Notes: a model not told the origin generated them from the letters alone. Shown: positions 53,746 to 63,604, counted from the stretch's first letter. The stretch: 64,000 nt of DNA from UBA4582 sp965657335 (GCA_965657335.1 CBFHOH010000018.1:1-64000); one strand, 5' to 3'. Made by a program: numbers and translations.

Positions 53746-55196
53746 GTATTAATCGCGGCACGCGAACGTGCCGGAACAACTGCTTCGCCTCGATCGTGCC
53801 AAGATTTTTTTTCAGCATCTGAAGCTTCAGGTATGAACCAGCCAGTCCAGCCCCAAAGCAAATCGAAGAGCGGCGCGATCCAGTTTGAAAATGCGAATGG
53901 TGCGTACAGTATGGTGGGTAAACCAAGTGTGCCGCTGACATACACTGCGCCAGAGTTCCATGGGATTAGGGGCGCTGTCATGGTTGCACCGTCCTCCAGC
54001 ACGCGAGATAAATTGGTGGGCGATAAATCATTTCCTCGAAATGCTGGCGCAAACATTCTGCCTGGCACGGTGTAGGCGATAAAGGCATTGCTGCAGAGGT
54101 TAAAGCCGAGGGCGGATAAGAGGGCCGCGGTAACCAGTGCCGCGCGTCCGGAGATTCTAGCCAGGATAGCCCCAATAATTGCCGACAGACAATTTGTGCG
54201 TTCCAGCACGCCCCCAAACGCCATCGCTATCATGATTAGCGAAATAACCCACATCATTGACATGATGCCGCCCTTGGATAAAAGCGTATCTAGCCGCTCG
54301 TTACCCGTATTGCTTTCGTACCCCGTCATCATTGCTTTCATGACCTCACCCGGTGTTGCATCCTGCACAACGATGGCTACCAAGCCAGCGGCAACCACAC
54401 CGAGAAAAATACCTGGAAGAGCAGACATTTTACGCACCACTGTTATCAAAATTACCAGCGGCGGTATGAGCACGGCAATGTTTAGAGAAAACGTCTGGCT
54501 TAGTTGAGTCGAGAGATTTTGGATCTCGCTTCCCTGTATCATATTGTGGCGAAATTCTGCGCCAATGATTGAGTACAAAATGAGTGCTATGACCATGGCA
54601 GGAATCGTACTAGGGAGCATATTACGGATGTGGGCATAGAGGTCCGCGCCGACGATAGCGGCGGTGAAATTTGTCGTGTCAGATAGGGGAGACATTTTAT
54701 CGCCAAACCAGGCACCCGAAACCACAGCCCCTGCGGTAAAGTGAATTGGCACTCCCATTCCTTCGCCAATACCCAGAAGCGCAAGTCCCAAAGTACCCAC
54801 GGTACCCCAAGATGTGCCGGTAAAGACGGAAACCAAGGCACATAAAACACAAGTCACGGGTAGAAAAGCGGCAGGTGTAAGGATTGTTAAACCAAGCTTT
54901 GTTAGAAAGGGTACTGTGCCGCACAGAATCCAAGTGCTGATTGTCATACCAACCGTCAGCATGATACCAAGCACGGGCACAGAGATAGTGATGTTGGCGA
55001 TCATACCCTGCTGCATTTCGCTCCAGCTGTAGTTGTGCGCCAGACCAAATAGCGTCGTCAAGAATATGCCGATTATAAGGGGTATGTGAGGAGCCCCCTG
55101 ATTGAAAAAAATGTGATACATCAAGATGGCCATTGTCGCGCTTATTGGCAGCAGCGCGGTCCATAAAGTTGGCATTCTTTTTTGCTTAGATGTCAT
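53742..55196 (-). CDS. nhaC: NhaC-type Na+/H+ antiporter
   Basis: A 484-residue antiporter of the NhaC family with about 12 membrane segments. FTGTSWGTVGTLGLALLGIG (near 130) and GSEIQ with VSGAWFGDKMSPLSDTTNF are family motifs; the last holds the conserved acidic residue. It should exchange sodium (or an organic acid such as malate) for protons, as expected in a marine organism. The stop overlaps the convergent esterase stop. Confidence 0.9.
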   Translation of the reverse strand: MTSKQKRMPTLWTALLPISATMAILMYHIFFNQGAPHIPLIIGIFLTTLFGLAHNYSWSEMQQGMIANITISVPVLGIMLTVGMTISTWILCGTVPFLTKLGLTILTPAAFLPVTCVLCALVSVFTGTSWGTVGTLGLALLGIGEGMGVPIHFTAGAVVSGAWFGDKMSPLSDTTNFTAAIVGADLYAHIRNMLPSTIPAMVIALILYSIIGAEFRHNMIQGSEIQNLSTQLSQTFSLNIAVLIPPLVILITVVRKMSALPGIFLGVVAAGLVAIVVQDATPGEVMKAMMTGYESNTGNERLDTLLSKGGIMSMMWVISLIMIAMAFGGVLERTNCLSAIIGAILARISGRAALVTAALLSALGFNLCSNAFIAYTVPGRMFAPAFRGNDLSPTNLSRVLEDGATMTAPLIPWNSGAVYVSGTLGLPTILYAPFAFSNWIAPLFDLLWGWTGWFIPEASDAEKKSWHDRGEAVVPARSRAAINT

Positions 55197-55367
55197 AAAG
55201 TTTATCGTTTTTTGCGATTAGGCTTCCATCGCCGGTAGACCAAGTACCAGAAGCGAAGCAACCCAAAGGTGCTAAAACTACACTAGGATCTTACCTAATG
55301 AGTTCAGCATTCGGATCAAGGTATATCTCGGCAACCGCAATGACCGTTACATCGACGTGTGATGTGG

Positions 55368-55835
55368 CTAATGGTTTAACTTAAAGACGCTAAAGGATCT
55401 GTTCGCGGCATCTATTGAGGGAAAGCTGTTAACGATATCGGGATAATTAGGCCGATATTTGTCAGCATAAGCCGTGACAACGGGTGCCCATTCGGACGTC
55501 AGTGGTTCTGCAGTCAGGAGATATGTATTGTCACCTGCTCTCATTTGTACCTTAGCGCCGTCGCCAATCATCTTGACCCAGCCACTGTCTTGACTGCCGA
55601 CGACATACAGCGCTTCACCAAATTCTACGACCCAGATAATAACAACGCGCGGAATAGTGCCCGGGACCCGCAGATGTATTTCGTCCCGATCCGCAATGTC
55701 TCCCCAACTATCTGGCACAGGTGTCTCTGTTCCGCCAATGAATATCCCCGGCATAGGACCGATGGGCGCGACCAAAATGACAATACCGGCAATGAGTGTG
55801 AGTACAAGGAGTGATATTTTTATTGTTTTGTTCAT
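55368..55835 (-). CDS. Membrane-anchored small protein, split-barrel-like (DUF2255-like)
   Basis: A 155-residue protein with an N-terminal membrane segment (about 6-28) and a periplasmic domain with strands GTIPRVVIIWVVEFGEALYVVGSQ and a GWVKMIGDGAKVQM segment. The pattern resembles the DUF2255/pyridoxamine-oxidase-like split barrel, but conservation is weak. No catalytic residue can be named. GAGGA before the ATG fits. It stands between NhaC and the spinster-like carrier. Confidence 0.55.
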   Translation of the reverse strand: MNKTIKISLLVLTLIAGIVILVAPIGPMPGIFIGGTETPVPDSWGDIADRDEIHLRVPGTIPRVVIIWVVEFGEALYVVGSQDSGWVKMIGDGAKVQMRAGDNTYLLTAEPLTSEWAPVVTAYADKYRPNYPDIVNSFPSIDAANRSFSVFKLNH

Positions 55836-55873
55836 GCGTCCTCGAGAAGTTTTGGTGAAGTTATAGAAATAGG

Positions 55874-57202
55874 TCAGGCGTTTTTTAGCATCAGTGCTTC
55901 AGTAGACTCTAGATCTTCACGCAGCGTTTTAGCACCGAGAAGATAGTGTATTGCCGCCCACAAATTCGCCAACACGCAGAGACAGAGTGCATAGCGCAAG
56001 GAGTCGATCTCGTAGCTGGGATTCAGCAGGTCGCTTGCAATGCCGACGAAGTACGGGCCAAGGCCCATACCGATAATGTTGAGCATGAATAACAGGATCG
56101 CTGATGCAACGGCACGCATTCTTAAAGTTACGAGCGCTTGGGTCATTGCAAATGAGGGACCGAGATACATCCCGCCCAAAATAGATACAACAGCGAGTGC
56201 AGGAATGACGGCCCAGATTCCCTCGTATAAATAGGCTGTAAATTGGAACGGCACCATGACCAATGTTGAAATGCCAGCGATCCACAAATACCAGCGGCGA
56301 TCATCGGTCCAGTCACTGAATTTATCGCCGAGATAGCCTCCAGCAAATGTACCGATGGCGCCGATGCCGGATATCAAGGCCAGCCATGAACCGACCTCGG
56401 TAATTGGCATTTCGTGGCTCCTAATCAAGAAAGGGGCGTTCCAAACGCCTGCGCCATAGCCTACAAAGGCATGTAAACCGGCGGCAAATCCGATATGCCT
56501 AAAAGACTTGCGCGTCCATAGAAATTTGAATACGTCCTTCAATGCAGGCGCAGGTTCTGAATTGTTGGCGGCAGCTGCTTTTACTTCCGCGCTTTCAGAC
56601 ATGCCGCGGGGTGGTTCGCGGAGAGTTGTAACGATGATACCAGCGACGAAAATACCTGGTAATCCAACGAGTAGGAAAGTCATGCGCCAACCGAGTTCTG
56701 CTGCGCCCCATCCGCCGACAAAATTACCCACCATTGACCCGAAGGGAATGCCAAGGGCATAAATTGATAAGGCGGTTGCGCGCTTGTCAATTGGAAAGTA
56801 ATCAGAGATCAATGAGTGTGAAGGTGGACTGGCCCCAGCTTCGCCGACGCCGACGCCGATTCTCGCTAACAACAACATAAGAAAGTTGTTGGCAGCACCG
56901 CACAGTGCTGTCATCGCGCTCCACACAACCATGGATATTGCCAGAACTTTGGTCCGGCTCCAGCGGTCCGCCAAAGATGCTATTGGTATACCAAGAGTGG
57001 CGTAGAACATGGCAAAAGCCAGTCCCCCAAGCAGCCCCAGTTCGGTATCTGACAACAAAAGTTCTTCTTTAATAGGCTCAAGCAGAATAGATAATATCGA
57101 GCGATCAATAAAGTTAACGACATAGCCCAGAAACAGTATAGCTAGTGCGTAATTGCGATAGCGAGGTGAGTAGATTGTATTTGCTGTTGAGGCTTCAGAC
57201 AT
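55874..57202 (-). CDS. MFS transporter, spinster-like
   Basis: A carrier of about 442 residues with twelve membrane segments and the signature YVVNFIDRSILSILLEPIKEEL, plus GVGEAGASPPSHSLISDYFP, both typical of the spinster-type MFS group (sphingolipid or hydrophobic-acid export/uptake). The ATG at 57202 is used; an in-frame TTG at 57223 is less likely. The substrate is unknown. It shares its strand with the small membrane protein. Confidence 0.87.
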   Translation of the reverse strand: MSEASTANTIYSPRYRNYALAILFLGYVVNFIDRSILSILLEPIKEELLLSDTELGLLGGLAFAMFYATLGIPIASLADRWSRTKVLAISMVVWSAMTALCGAANNFLMLLLARIGVGVGEAGASPPSHSLISDYFPIDKRATALSIYALGIPFGSMVGNFVGGWGAAELGWRMTFLLVGLPGIFVAGIIVTTLREPPRGMSESAEVKAAAANNSEPAPALKDVFKFLWTRKSFRHIGFAAGLHAFVGYGAGVWNAPFLIRSHEMPITEVGSWLALISGIGAIGTFAGGYLGDKFSDWTDDRRWYLWIAGISTLVMVPFQFTAYLYEGIWAVIPALAVVSILGGMYLGPSFAMTQALVTLRMRAVASAILLFMLNIIGMGLGPYFVGIASDLLNPSYEIDSLRYALCLCVLANLWAAIHYLLGAKTLREDLESTEALMLKNA

Positions 57203-57286
57203 ATTTGAAAGAGTGTCGTACAAATGTTGTCACTAGAGCTTAGACTGTATCAGCTTTGACGTACGCCAGTCGAATAAGATCGAGGT

Positions 57287-57991
57287 CTATCGTTGCCACG
57301 TACCCATAAAGGCCCTTGCATGCGGCATTTTTACTTTTTCAACGGCATTCAACAATGCCTCGTAATTCATCGGTATACGAATTTGTTCGACACTCGAGAT
57401 GCCGCCACGTATCTCTAAAATCGCGTAGTCAGAATATGGCAGTCCCGTTGGCGGAATCACATTCGCCTCTGCAAATGGAATCGATGTGCTGCCGGTGTTC
57501 ACGGCGATACCGGCGCGCAAATGGCGAACAAGAGGAACATGGGTATGTCCGGCTAAAATGATATTGGCATCATGTTGCTCCAGCCAGGCATTGATTTTTT
57601 CCGAAGGTGTTTCCGCTAGCAACCCCTCGGTAATTGCGTCAGGCGAACCGTGCACCATCAACAAACGAACTTGCTCTACTTCTTCAATTAAGATGGTAGG
57701 CAAAGACTGAAGCCACTGGTATGAATCTTCAGTTAGTTGCGCTCTGGTCCAGTCTTCTATGTCCCTGAGGAAAGGAAGTTCCGGGTTCTCATCGAGTGAA
57801 TCATGATTGCCTCTGATGGTCGTGATATTCAAGCCTCGAAGTTTTGCGATCACTTGCTCTGGTTCTGGACCCATATCAATAACGTCGCCAAGGCAGTAAA
57901 TCTTGTCAACGCCCCTTTGGTCACAATCCAAAAGAACATCCTCGAGCGAGCTGAGACAAGAGTGCAAGTCTGAAATAAAGGCAATTCTCAT
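57287..57991 (-). CDS. Calcineurin-type metallophosphoesterase (YfcE-like)
   Basis: A 234-residue phosphoesterase: Asp8 and His10 in ISDLHS, Asp36 in GDVIDMG, Asn62-His63 in GNHDS, and late HGSP and GHTHVP. All seven metal-site parts are present, so it should be an active two-metal enzyme cleaving phosphomonoesters or cyclic nucleotides. No signal peptide. It is divergent from the MBL-fold gene with 113 bp between. Confidence 0.88.
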   Translation of the reverse strand: MRIAFISDLHSCLSSLEDVLLDCDQRGVDKIYCLGDVIDMGPEPEQVIAKLRGLNITTIRGNHDSLDENPELPFLRDIEDWTRAQLTEDSYQWLQSLPTILIEEVEQVRLLMVHGSPDAITEGLLAETPSEKINAWLEQHDANIILAGHTHVPLVRHLRAGIAVNTGSTSIPFAEANVIPPTGLPYSDYAILEIRGGISSVEQIRIPMNYEALLNAVEKVKMPHARAFMGTWQR

Positions 57992-58104
57992 TTGATTGAT
58001 CTATTTTCTCAGTATGGAATAGTTGTTAGGCGCTAATTGATTATCATATAGTACCGAGAGTGTGATTTGGTAGCGATGATAAGATTGTAAGGATAAGGTA
58101 AAGA

Positions 58105-59136
58105 ATGATGCGCCAATCTGTAATTTCTTTGGTGGTACTGATCGCGTTCAGCTTGGTGAACAAGGCCGCAGCTGAAAAGCACGTGGTTGGCGCGAACAAC
58201 GACGTTATGAAGCTCACCTTTCTTGGCACAGGCGCTCCAAGACCCTCAATTGAAAGATACGGTCCGAGTATTCTAATCGAAGCAGGTGACCATAAAATTC
58301 TCGTAGACGCGGGTCCTGGCATGCGGGAGCGGCTGTTTGAGGCAGGCGGTTTCGAGGCGATTTCTGGCGTCGACCATGTGCTCATTACGCACCTTCATTT
58401 TGATCATACCGTTAGCATTCCCAGTGCCTGGTTGAGCGGTTGGCTGTTTGGCAGGCGAGTGCCGCTGGTCATACAGGGGCCGATCGGTATTAAAGCCATG
58501 ATGTCGCATATTCAAAAGGCCTACCAATGGGATATCGACTATCGAGTAATGGTTGGGGTGCCAATCGAAGGTAGTGAACTTGTTGTGAAAGAGGTCTCAG
58601 AGGGCGTTATCTTTGATCAACAGGGGTTAAGAATTACCGCTTTTCAAGTCGAACATATGCCCGTTGATTTGAAAACGCGTGCATTGCTTGGCTTGCGCGG
58701 GGAGACGCTGGGATATCGTGTTGATTATAAGGGGCATTCAGTACTCTTCTCAGGAGATACAAAAACCTCGCCACAAAGCGCCATTCTCAAACATGGCCAA
58801 GGCGTCGATCTGTTGATTCATGAGGTGCAAGTGCCTTCCCCCGGAGCAACGCCTGAAGCTAATTTGGCAAATGTGAGTCTTAGCGTCCATTCGACACCGG
58901 AAGAAGTGGGTTTGGTATTCGCGAAATCCAAGCCGAAGATGGCCGTCTATTCCCATATTATTCCTCCCGGCACCACGGCTGAAGATTTAGCGAAGTCAAC
59001 GAGACCCTATTACGATGGCCCGCTAACGATAGCGCATGATTTTATGGAGATAACGCTAACAGGTGATGAGATCATCATTGGTGATCGAGAGAAACAGGGT
59101 GACGGTAAATTCGAAGACTCGAAAGTGCTTCACTAA
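58105..59136 (+). CDS. Exported metallo-beta-lactamase-fold hydrolase
   Basis: A signal peptide covers about 1-23 (ending AAA). The protein has THLHFDHT with His96, His98, Asp100 and His101 and an arylsulfatase/RNase Z-like layout: LTFLGTGAPRPSI at the start, FSGDTKTSP and a late YSHIIPPGT. It is about 343 residues long. The fold covers sulfatases, phosphodiesterases, lactonases and beta-lactamases; the first strand LGTGAPRP resembles the arylsulfatase group. AAGGTAAAGA precedes the first of two ATG codons. Confidence 0.87.
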   Translation: MMRQSVISLVVLIAFSLVNKAAAEKHVVGANNDVMKLTFLGTGAPRPSIERYGPSILIEAGDHKILVDAGPGMRERLFEAGGFEAISGVDHVLITHLHFDHTVSIPSAWLSGWLFGRRVPLVIQGPIGIKAMMSHIQKAYQWDIDYRVMVGVPIEGSELVVKEVSEGVIFDQQGLRITAFQVEHMPVDLKTRALLGLRGETLGYRVDYKGHSVLFSGDTKTSPQSAILKHGQGVDLLIHEVQVPSPGATPEANLANVSLSVHSTPEEVGLVFAKSKPKMAVYSHIIPPGTTAEDLAKSTRPYYDGPLTIAHDFMEITLTGDEIIIGDREKQGDGKFEDSKVLH

Positions 59137-59176
59137 ATGGTTCGATGAGCCGGTGTTCAATTAACAATATCAACTC

Positions 59177-59204
59177 ACTCATGTCCCTTGCTCGGGATAT
59201 GAGT
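59177..59204 (+). promoter_or_regulatory. Hairpin between the MBL-fold gene and the Zn alcohol dehydrogenase
   Basis: Arms ACTCATGTCCC and GGGATATGAGT pair over 11 bp with one G-U pair around a six-base loop. The stem ends a few bases before the AGGAG ribosome site of the dehydrogenase. There is no U run, so it is not a classic terminator; it may be an operator or a leader structure that hides the ribosome site. Confidence 0.45.
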
Positions 59205-59221
59205 CAGCAGGAGTAAAGAAG

Positions 59222-60226
59222 ATGAAGGCAGCAGTCTTTCACGGTCCAAGGGATGTGCGTTTTGAAGAGATAGATAGGCCCGAGTTGAGCGAGGGTGAGG
59301 TGTTGTTGCGAGTTAAAGCATGCGGTATCTGTGGCTCTGATTTGCACACCTATCGTCATGGTATGTTCCTCGACCTTGGTAGCCCGATTGAATCTGGCAG
59401 AGTAATGGGACACGAGTTCAGCGGTGAAGTGGCGGATGTGTGTGGTGACGTCCCCGGTGTGAGTATTGGCGACAGAGTCATAGCGGTAGGTATGGGTGGA
59501 AATGCCGAGTTCGTGAAACTGTCAGCCGAGATGTCCAAAAACATCGTGCACCTTGACGATAGTGTAAGTTTTGTTGAAGCAGCGACGACCGAGCCGTTGG
59601 CAACTTCCTTACACGCGGCGAATCTCGGTAACGCGCAGGATGGGGAAACGCATGTGGTGATGGGCGCAGGGATTATAGGGCTAGGCATTTTACAGTGTAT
59701 CAAAGCTAGATCGTCGGCGAAGGTCATTGTGGTTGACCTGTCCGACAAGCGCCTAGCCAAGGCAAAAGAGCTGGGTGCCGACATGACAATAAATGCACGA
59801 GAAGTAGATGCTGTACAAGAAATTCTCGCGCTTACAGAGTCAGAGCAACTTGGTCTTGTTGATGCGGTCGATGGAAAGGTAGATGCCGTATACGATAGCG
59901 CGGGTATGGGGAAAAACTTTAAGGGTAAAAGCGTTCTGGAACAGGCGCTGTCAATTGCGAGTGTCAATGGCAGAGTGGTTGTTGTTGCCGTGTACGAGCA
60001 GGATGTCAGCATTGACTATAATGTTGTGGTCCGAAAAGGACTGCAGCTGCTTGGGTCTTGGGCGTGGACGATGGAAGAATTTATAGAATCTTCAGAGCTG
60101 ATACGGGCTGGGAAAATAGATCGAATGCCTCTCGTCAGTCATCAATTCTCATTAGAGCAAGCGAGCAATGCCTACGAAACGCAATTGCTGGCTGACGAAG
60201 CAGTGAAGGTGGTATTTACACCCTAG
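59222..60226 (+). CDS. Zinc-type medium-chain alcohol dehydrogenase
   Basis: A 334-residue MDR protein: CGICGSDLHTY (catalytic Cys and zinc site), GHEFSGEV, GAGIIGLGILQ, and VVDLSDKRL with the Asp that selects NAD. Compared with threonine/sorbitol dehydrogenases, the Cys4 structural zinc loop is missing (AVGMGGNAEFVK stands there), so only the catalytic zinc should be bound. AGGAG precedes the ATG. It may oxidise a secondary or polyol-type alcohol; its stop shares bases with the carotenoid oxygenase stop. Confidence 0.87.
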   Translation: MKAAVFHGPRDVRFEEIDRPELSEGEVLLRVKACGICGSDLHTYRHGMFLDLGSPIESGRVMGHEFSGEVADVCGDVPGVSIGDRVIAVGMGGNAEFVKLSAEMSKNIVHLDDSVSFVEAATTEPLATSLHAANLGNAQDGETHVVMGAGIIGLGILQCIKARSSAKVIVVDLSDKRLAKAKELGADMTINAREVDAVQEILALTESEQLGLVDAVDGKVDAVYDSAGMGKNFKGKSVLEQALSIASVNGRVVVVAVYEQDVSIDYNVVVRKGLQLLGSWAWTMEEFIESSELIRAGKIDRMPLVSHQFSLEQASNAYETQLLADEAVKVVFTP

Positions 60227-61689
60227 CTTTTATTGTGAGCGCTTGACCAGTAACTGTGCGTACCAACACAAATGCGTTGGGGTAGTTCAATACTGGCCAC
60301 GGGGCCTGTTTCAATGTTTTTGGCATCAAATATCTGACACTCAGAGCTATCGGTGTTCATGTTTGTTGTGTAGGTAATGACGTAACCGTCGTCCTCTTCG
60401 GCTCCGCCGGGTGAAGGTGCCATCGGACTTTCGCTGGCGAAAACTCCCTCAGGGAATTTGTACTGCTGGCGTTGTCCCGTAGTTGCATCAAGTCGAACAA
60501 GGCCATCAAAGAGAAACCATCCGGGTTTAGTCGTCATTGCCCAAGAATATTTGTACGGTTTGCCTGCGAATTTTGGATTAATCATGCCAAATTCTGATAG
60601 TGCCTCTTCTAGTGGTCCCTCGGTGACGGCGCCAGTTTTCAGATTAAAACGCCAACGATAGGCGTGTGCACCGATCGCATTTATATCGAGTATCGTGAAA
60701 GGTTTAAGTCCATCCGGCAGGCCGTGGGTGACACTCCCTTTTTCAGGATCCTGCTTGTACCCATCGAGAACTATTTCATCACCCTGCTCAAACGCGTTAA
60801 TCCAGTGCAACACATAGGCGGGTTTTGCCTCGAACCAAATGATGTCCTCTGGTCTTCCTCGTCGAGGCACGATGGCAAAACGACTTGGCAGTCTATGAAA
60901 CCGAACAGCATAGGCACCCTGTTTTAATGCCTCGTCATCCCAGAACAATGGCAAATCGTTTAAAATCGCGAAGTTCGTTGTGAAAGCCATGTCGTGAGGC
61001 AGGCGCGGGCCGGGCAACTCAACCGGAATGTAATGAACCAGTTCCCTGTTGTTGTCGACCACGCCGTAATGCATGTAAGGCGCCTGAGTTGAATAGTTAA
61101 AAAACAACATTTCTCCCGTCGCCTCGTCGACCTTCGTGTGTGCAGAGACTCCCCAACCCGGCGTCACATCGTTGACCCAAGCTGCTTTACCGTGGGGTTC
61201 AAGTGTCAACGGATTCATCTCATAGATATCGCCGCACTGATAAAAACTGGTTGCAGCGACGCCACCGTGTACAACAACATCAGTGCTGGAGGAATCTTTG
61301 AGTCTGGTTCTGGCGCCGCAACCATCTCGCAATGATTTATCTGGTCGCTCTCGTAGCCCTGCCCAGAGAGGTTTGCCTTCCATATTTTCCGCTGCGAGGC
61401 CATCAGTCGCTATGAATCGATTACGATACTCACAGTGACCATTTTCAAAGGCGATTGAATGCAACATGCCGTCTCCGTCGAAAGGGTGATAGCGGCCGAG
61501 TGAATCGTGTACAGGGTTTTCCGTGTTGCGAATGTAGATACCGTTTAGATCAGAGGGGATCTCGCCTGAAACCTTCGGTTCAATGACATCATATTCCCGC
61601 ATGTTGGGTTGCCATGGACCTGTTCGGTAAGGGTGGTCGTCGTCAGAGGGCAGTGTGCTTGGTGTCTCGCTCACAAGTGTCGATTTCAT
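60223..61689 (-). CDS. Carotenoid oxygenase-family protein (RPE65/CCD)
   Basis: A 488-residue seven-bladed iron oxygenase with His ligands in GVSAHTKV, RLPHDMAFTTNF, VLHWINAFE and a final GTHSYWSS. The family cleaves a C=C bond of carotenoids, apocarotenoids or stilbenes/lignans with O2, and so yields aldehydes. The first residues (GPWQPNMREYDV) fit, and no signal peptide is seen. AGGGA precedes the ATG. Substrate is unclear; a lignostilbene or apocarotenoid fits the terpenoid theme. Confidence 0.88.
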   Translation of the reverse strand: MKSTLVSETPSTLPSDDDHPYRTGPWQPNMREYDVIEPKVSGEIPSDLNGIYIRNTENPVHDSLGRYHPFDGDGMLHSIAFENGHCEYRNRFIATDGLAAENMEGKPLWAGLRERPDKSLRDGCGARTRLKDSSSTDVVVHGGVAATSFYQCGDIYEMNPLTLEPHGKAAWVNDVTPGWGVSAHTKVDEATGEMLFFNYSTQAPYMHYGVVDNNRELVHYIPVELPGPRLPHDMAFTTNFAILNDLPLFWDDEALKQGAYAVRFHRLPSRFAIVPRRGRPEDIIWFEAKPAYVLHWINAFEQGDEIVLDGYKQDPEKGSVTHGLPDGLKPFTILDINAIGAHAYRWRFNLKTGAVTEGPLEEALSEFGMINPKFAGKPYKYSWAMTTKPGWFLFDGLVRLDATTGQRQQYKFPEGVFASESPMAPSPGGAEEDDGYVITYTTNMNTDSSECQIFDAKNIETGPVASIELPQRICVGTHSYWSSAHNKS

Positions 61690-61778
61690 ATGGGTCCCTG
61701 ATTTTTTTCAAGATAACGTATCATTAAAAGTGTAACTGAAAGTTTGCTCGTATTGTTACTTCCATCGTGTATGAACAG

Positions 61779-62462
61779 CTAATGTCCTTGTTTTTTTGCC
61801 ACCCAGATAATGTGACGCGCACCTTTTCCCTTGTGCGCGCGCACATGCTTCACCTCAACCGCGAACCCAGATTTTTTCAACAAGTTTGTGAACTTGCTCG
61901 AAGGCGAAGCTGACCACACGGCGAGTATGCCGGAGGTTTTGAGCGCTTTGCGCGCTAGTTTTATGCCATCAACAGAGTACAAGTTATTATTCTGTGGGTG
62001 CGTCAGTCCTTCTGGACCGTTGTCTACATCGAGCATAATAGCGTCATAAGCACGAGGGTGCTGCTGAATCAAATCCGCGACATCTGCTTCCAATATCCTG
62101 ACCCGCTTGTCTTTCAGCGGGTGACCCGCGAACGCCCCAACTAACTCTCGGTTCCATTTCACGACGCCAGGAACGAGTTCTGCAACAGTGACGCTCGCTT
62201 CACGAGGCAGAGTTGCCAGCGCAGTGGCCAGCGTGAACCCCATGCCAAGTCCGCCAATAAGCACAGCTGCCGATTGTTTTTTTGCAAAGGGCTGGCACGC
62301 TAATTCCCCTAGCGCATCCTCGGAACCATGCGTTCGGCTGCTCATCAGATCGCCTGGCGTACTTTTAATCCTTATCACAAATTCATGATTGCGTTTGAAT
62401 AGACGTAGCTCTCCTTCGTTATTTGGAATGGCGGCAGTATCTATTAGCTCCCAGCTACTCAT
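61779..62462 (-). CDS. Spermidine-synthase-fold methyltransferase-like protein
   Basis: About 227 residues with a Rossmann SAM fold: VLIGGLGMGFTLATAL, VTVAELVPGVVKW, LEADVADLIQ and DAIMLDVDNGPEG. The acidic motif and D/E-rich sites resemble spermidine synthases, but the polyamine gate is not clear. The ATG at 62462 has AGGA eight bases upstream and gives the normal start WELIDTAAIPN; the ATG at 62516 adds 18 residues. Divergent from the APH-type gene with 168 bp between. Confidence 0.78.
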   Translation of the reverse strand: MSSWELIDTAAIPNNEGELRLFKRNHEFVIRIKSTPGDLMSSRTHGSEDALGELACQPFAKKQSAAVLIGGLGMGFTLATALATLPREASVTVAELVPGVVKWNRELVGAFAGHPLKDKRVRILEADVADLIQQHPRAYDAIMLDVDNGPEGLTHPQNNNLYSVDGIKLARKALKTSGILAVWSASPSSKFTNLLKKSGFAVEVKHVRAHKGKGARHIIWVAKKQGH

Positions 62463-62630
62463 ATCAGGTCCTGTTTTAGGGCGATCATCGGTAGTGATGT
62501 CAAACGCGACAATCATCGTACAAACTCTGAGCCCGATGAGCTATAAAAATATAGCGACGGCGAGTTTGAGTCGCTATTTAAGCACGCAAGCCTTTGTGCG
62601 CTATGATGCTGAAACTTACAGGTTGCCTCA

Positions 62631-63587
62631 ATGTACGAGCTACAGCTAAAAAAAAGCCACGCAATTGTCACGCAGTTCGAGTCTTCTGGTCAGCAATGGG
62701 TAGAAGAATATCCATCTTTAATGGCCGATTGTGTCAGCCGTTGGGGGTTAACACTGCTAGGTACTGCATCGGCAGGGTTGCCAATTAATGTCATTCACTA
62801 TGCTAAAACTCGCGAGGGGCAACCCGTCGTGCTAAAGGTTGGTTTTCCTCATCCGGAGCAAAAAACAGAGCTGCTCACTTTGCGTTGTTACGGGGGCCGT
62901 TACGCCGTGCGTGTTGTCGACTGGGACGAAAAATCCGGTGCTTTACTGATGGAGCGAATATGCCCGGGTAAGAACCTAAGAGAACACGATTTTCGAGCGA
63001 AAAGAAATGAGCTGACGCGTTCACAGATAGGCAGCGAGTTGATCGATAAGTTACCCAGACCTGCGAAAGCCATCGAAGGTCTGCCCACATGGGATGCATG
63101 GTTGAGTAGGGCTTTCGATCAATGCAGAGACGAAAAGAACGATAATGATGAGTTCCTCTGTTTGATTGATTTGGCAGAGTCTTTGTACTTGGAGATAAAA
63201 ATGATGCATCCAGAAACATTCCTTTTGCACGGTGATTTGCACCACGAGAACATGTTGCATGATGAGGTAGCCGGTTGGATCGCGATTGATCCTAAAGGGG
63301 TTATCGGGCCAAAGATAATGGAGTGTGGCAGGTTTATCCAGAATTTTATCGAAGATGAGATTGCTGATGCTGGCGCATTGATCGATGTATCTAACAAGGA
63401 AATAATGTCGGTATTGGATGAGAGACTAGAGACGTTTCATCATGTCACTGGATATGACCGAGTACATTTAGCAATGGTGACTTTTGTTGATCAGATGTTG
63501 AGTAACTGTTGGTGTGTTAACGCTGGGCAGGTTGTAAGTCTGCGAAAAGCTAGACTGATAAAAGACTTTCTAGTCGCGTCTGATTGA
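62631..63587 (+). CDS. APH(6)/hydroxyurea-type small-molecule kinase
   Basis: A 318-residue aminoglycoside phosphotransferase-fold kinase: a VVLKVG lysine near 69, HGDLHHENML with the catalytic Asp and Asn, and AIDPKGVIG with the metal Asp. The HGDLHHENxL and IDPKG pair is that of APH(6)/StrB-like kinases, named for streptomycin and hydroxyurea. Many are housekeeping kinases of unknown substrate. Nothing near it suggests a resistance island. Resistance is not claimed. Confidence 0.83.
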   Translation: MYELQLKKSHAIVTQFESSGQQWVEEYPSLMADCVSRWGLTLLGTASAGLPINVIHYAKTREGQPVVLKVGFPHPEQKTELLTLRCYGGRYAVRVVDWDEKSGALLMERICPGKNLREHDFRAKRNELTRSQIGSELIDKLPRPAKAIEGLPTWDAWLSRAFDQCRDEKNDNDEFLCLIDLAESLYLEIKMMHPETFLLHGDLHHENMLHDEVAGWIAIDPKGVIGPKIMECGRFIQNFIEDEIADAGALIDVSNKEIMSVLDERLETFHHVTGYDRVHLAMVTFVDQMLSNCWCVNAGQVVSLRKARLIKDFLVASD

Positions 63588-63604
63588 GTTCTGTTTGCCC
63601 GGCG

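Noticed and set aside
62631..63587. Aminoglycoside resistance gene
   Set aside because: Only the APH(6)-like fold is seen; there is no mobile element or resistance cassette nearby, so resistance is not claimed.
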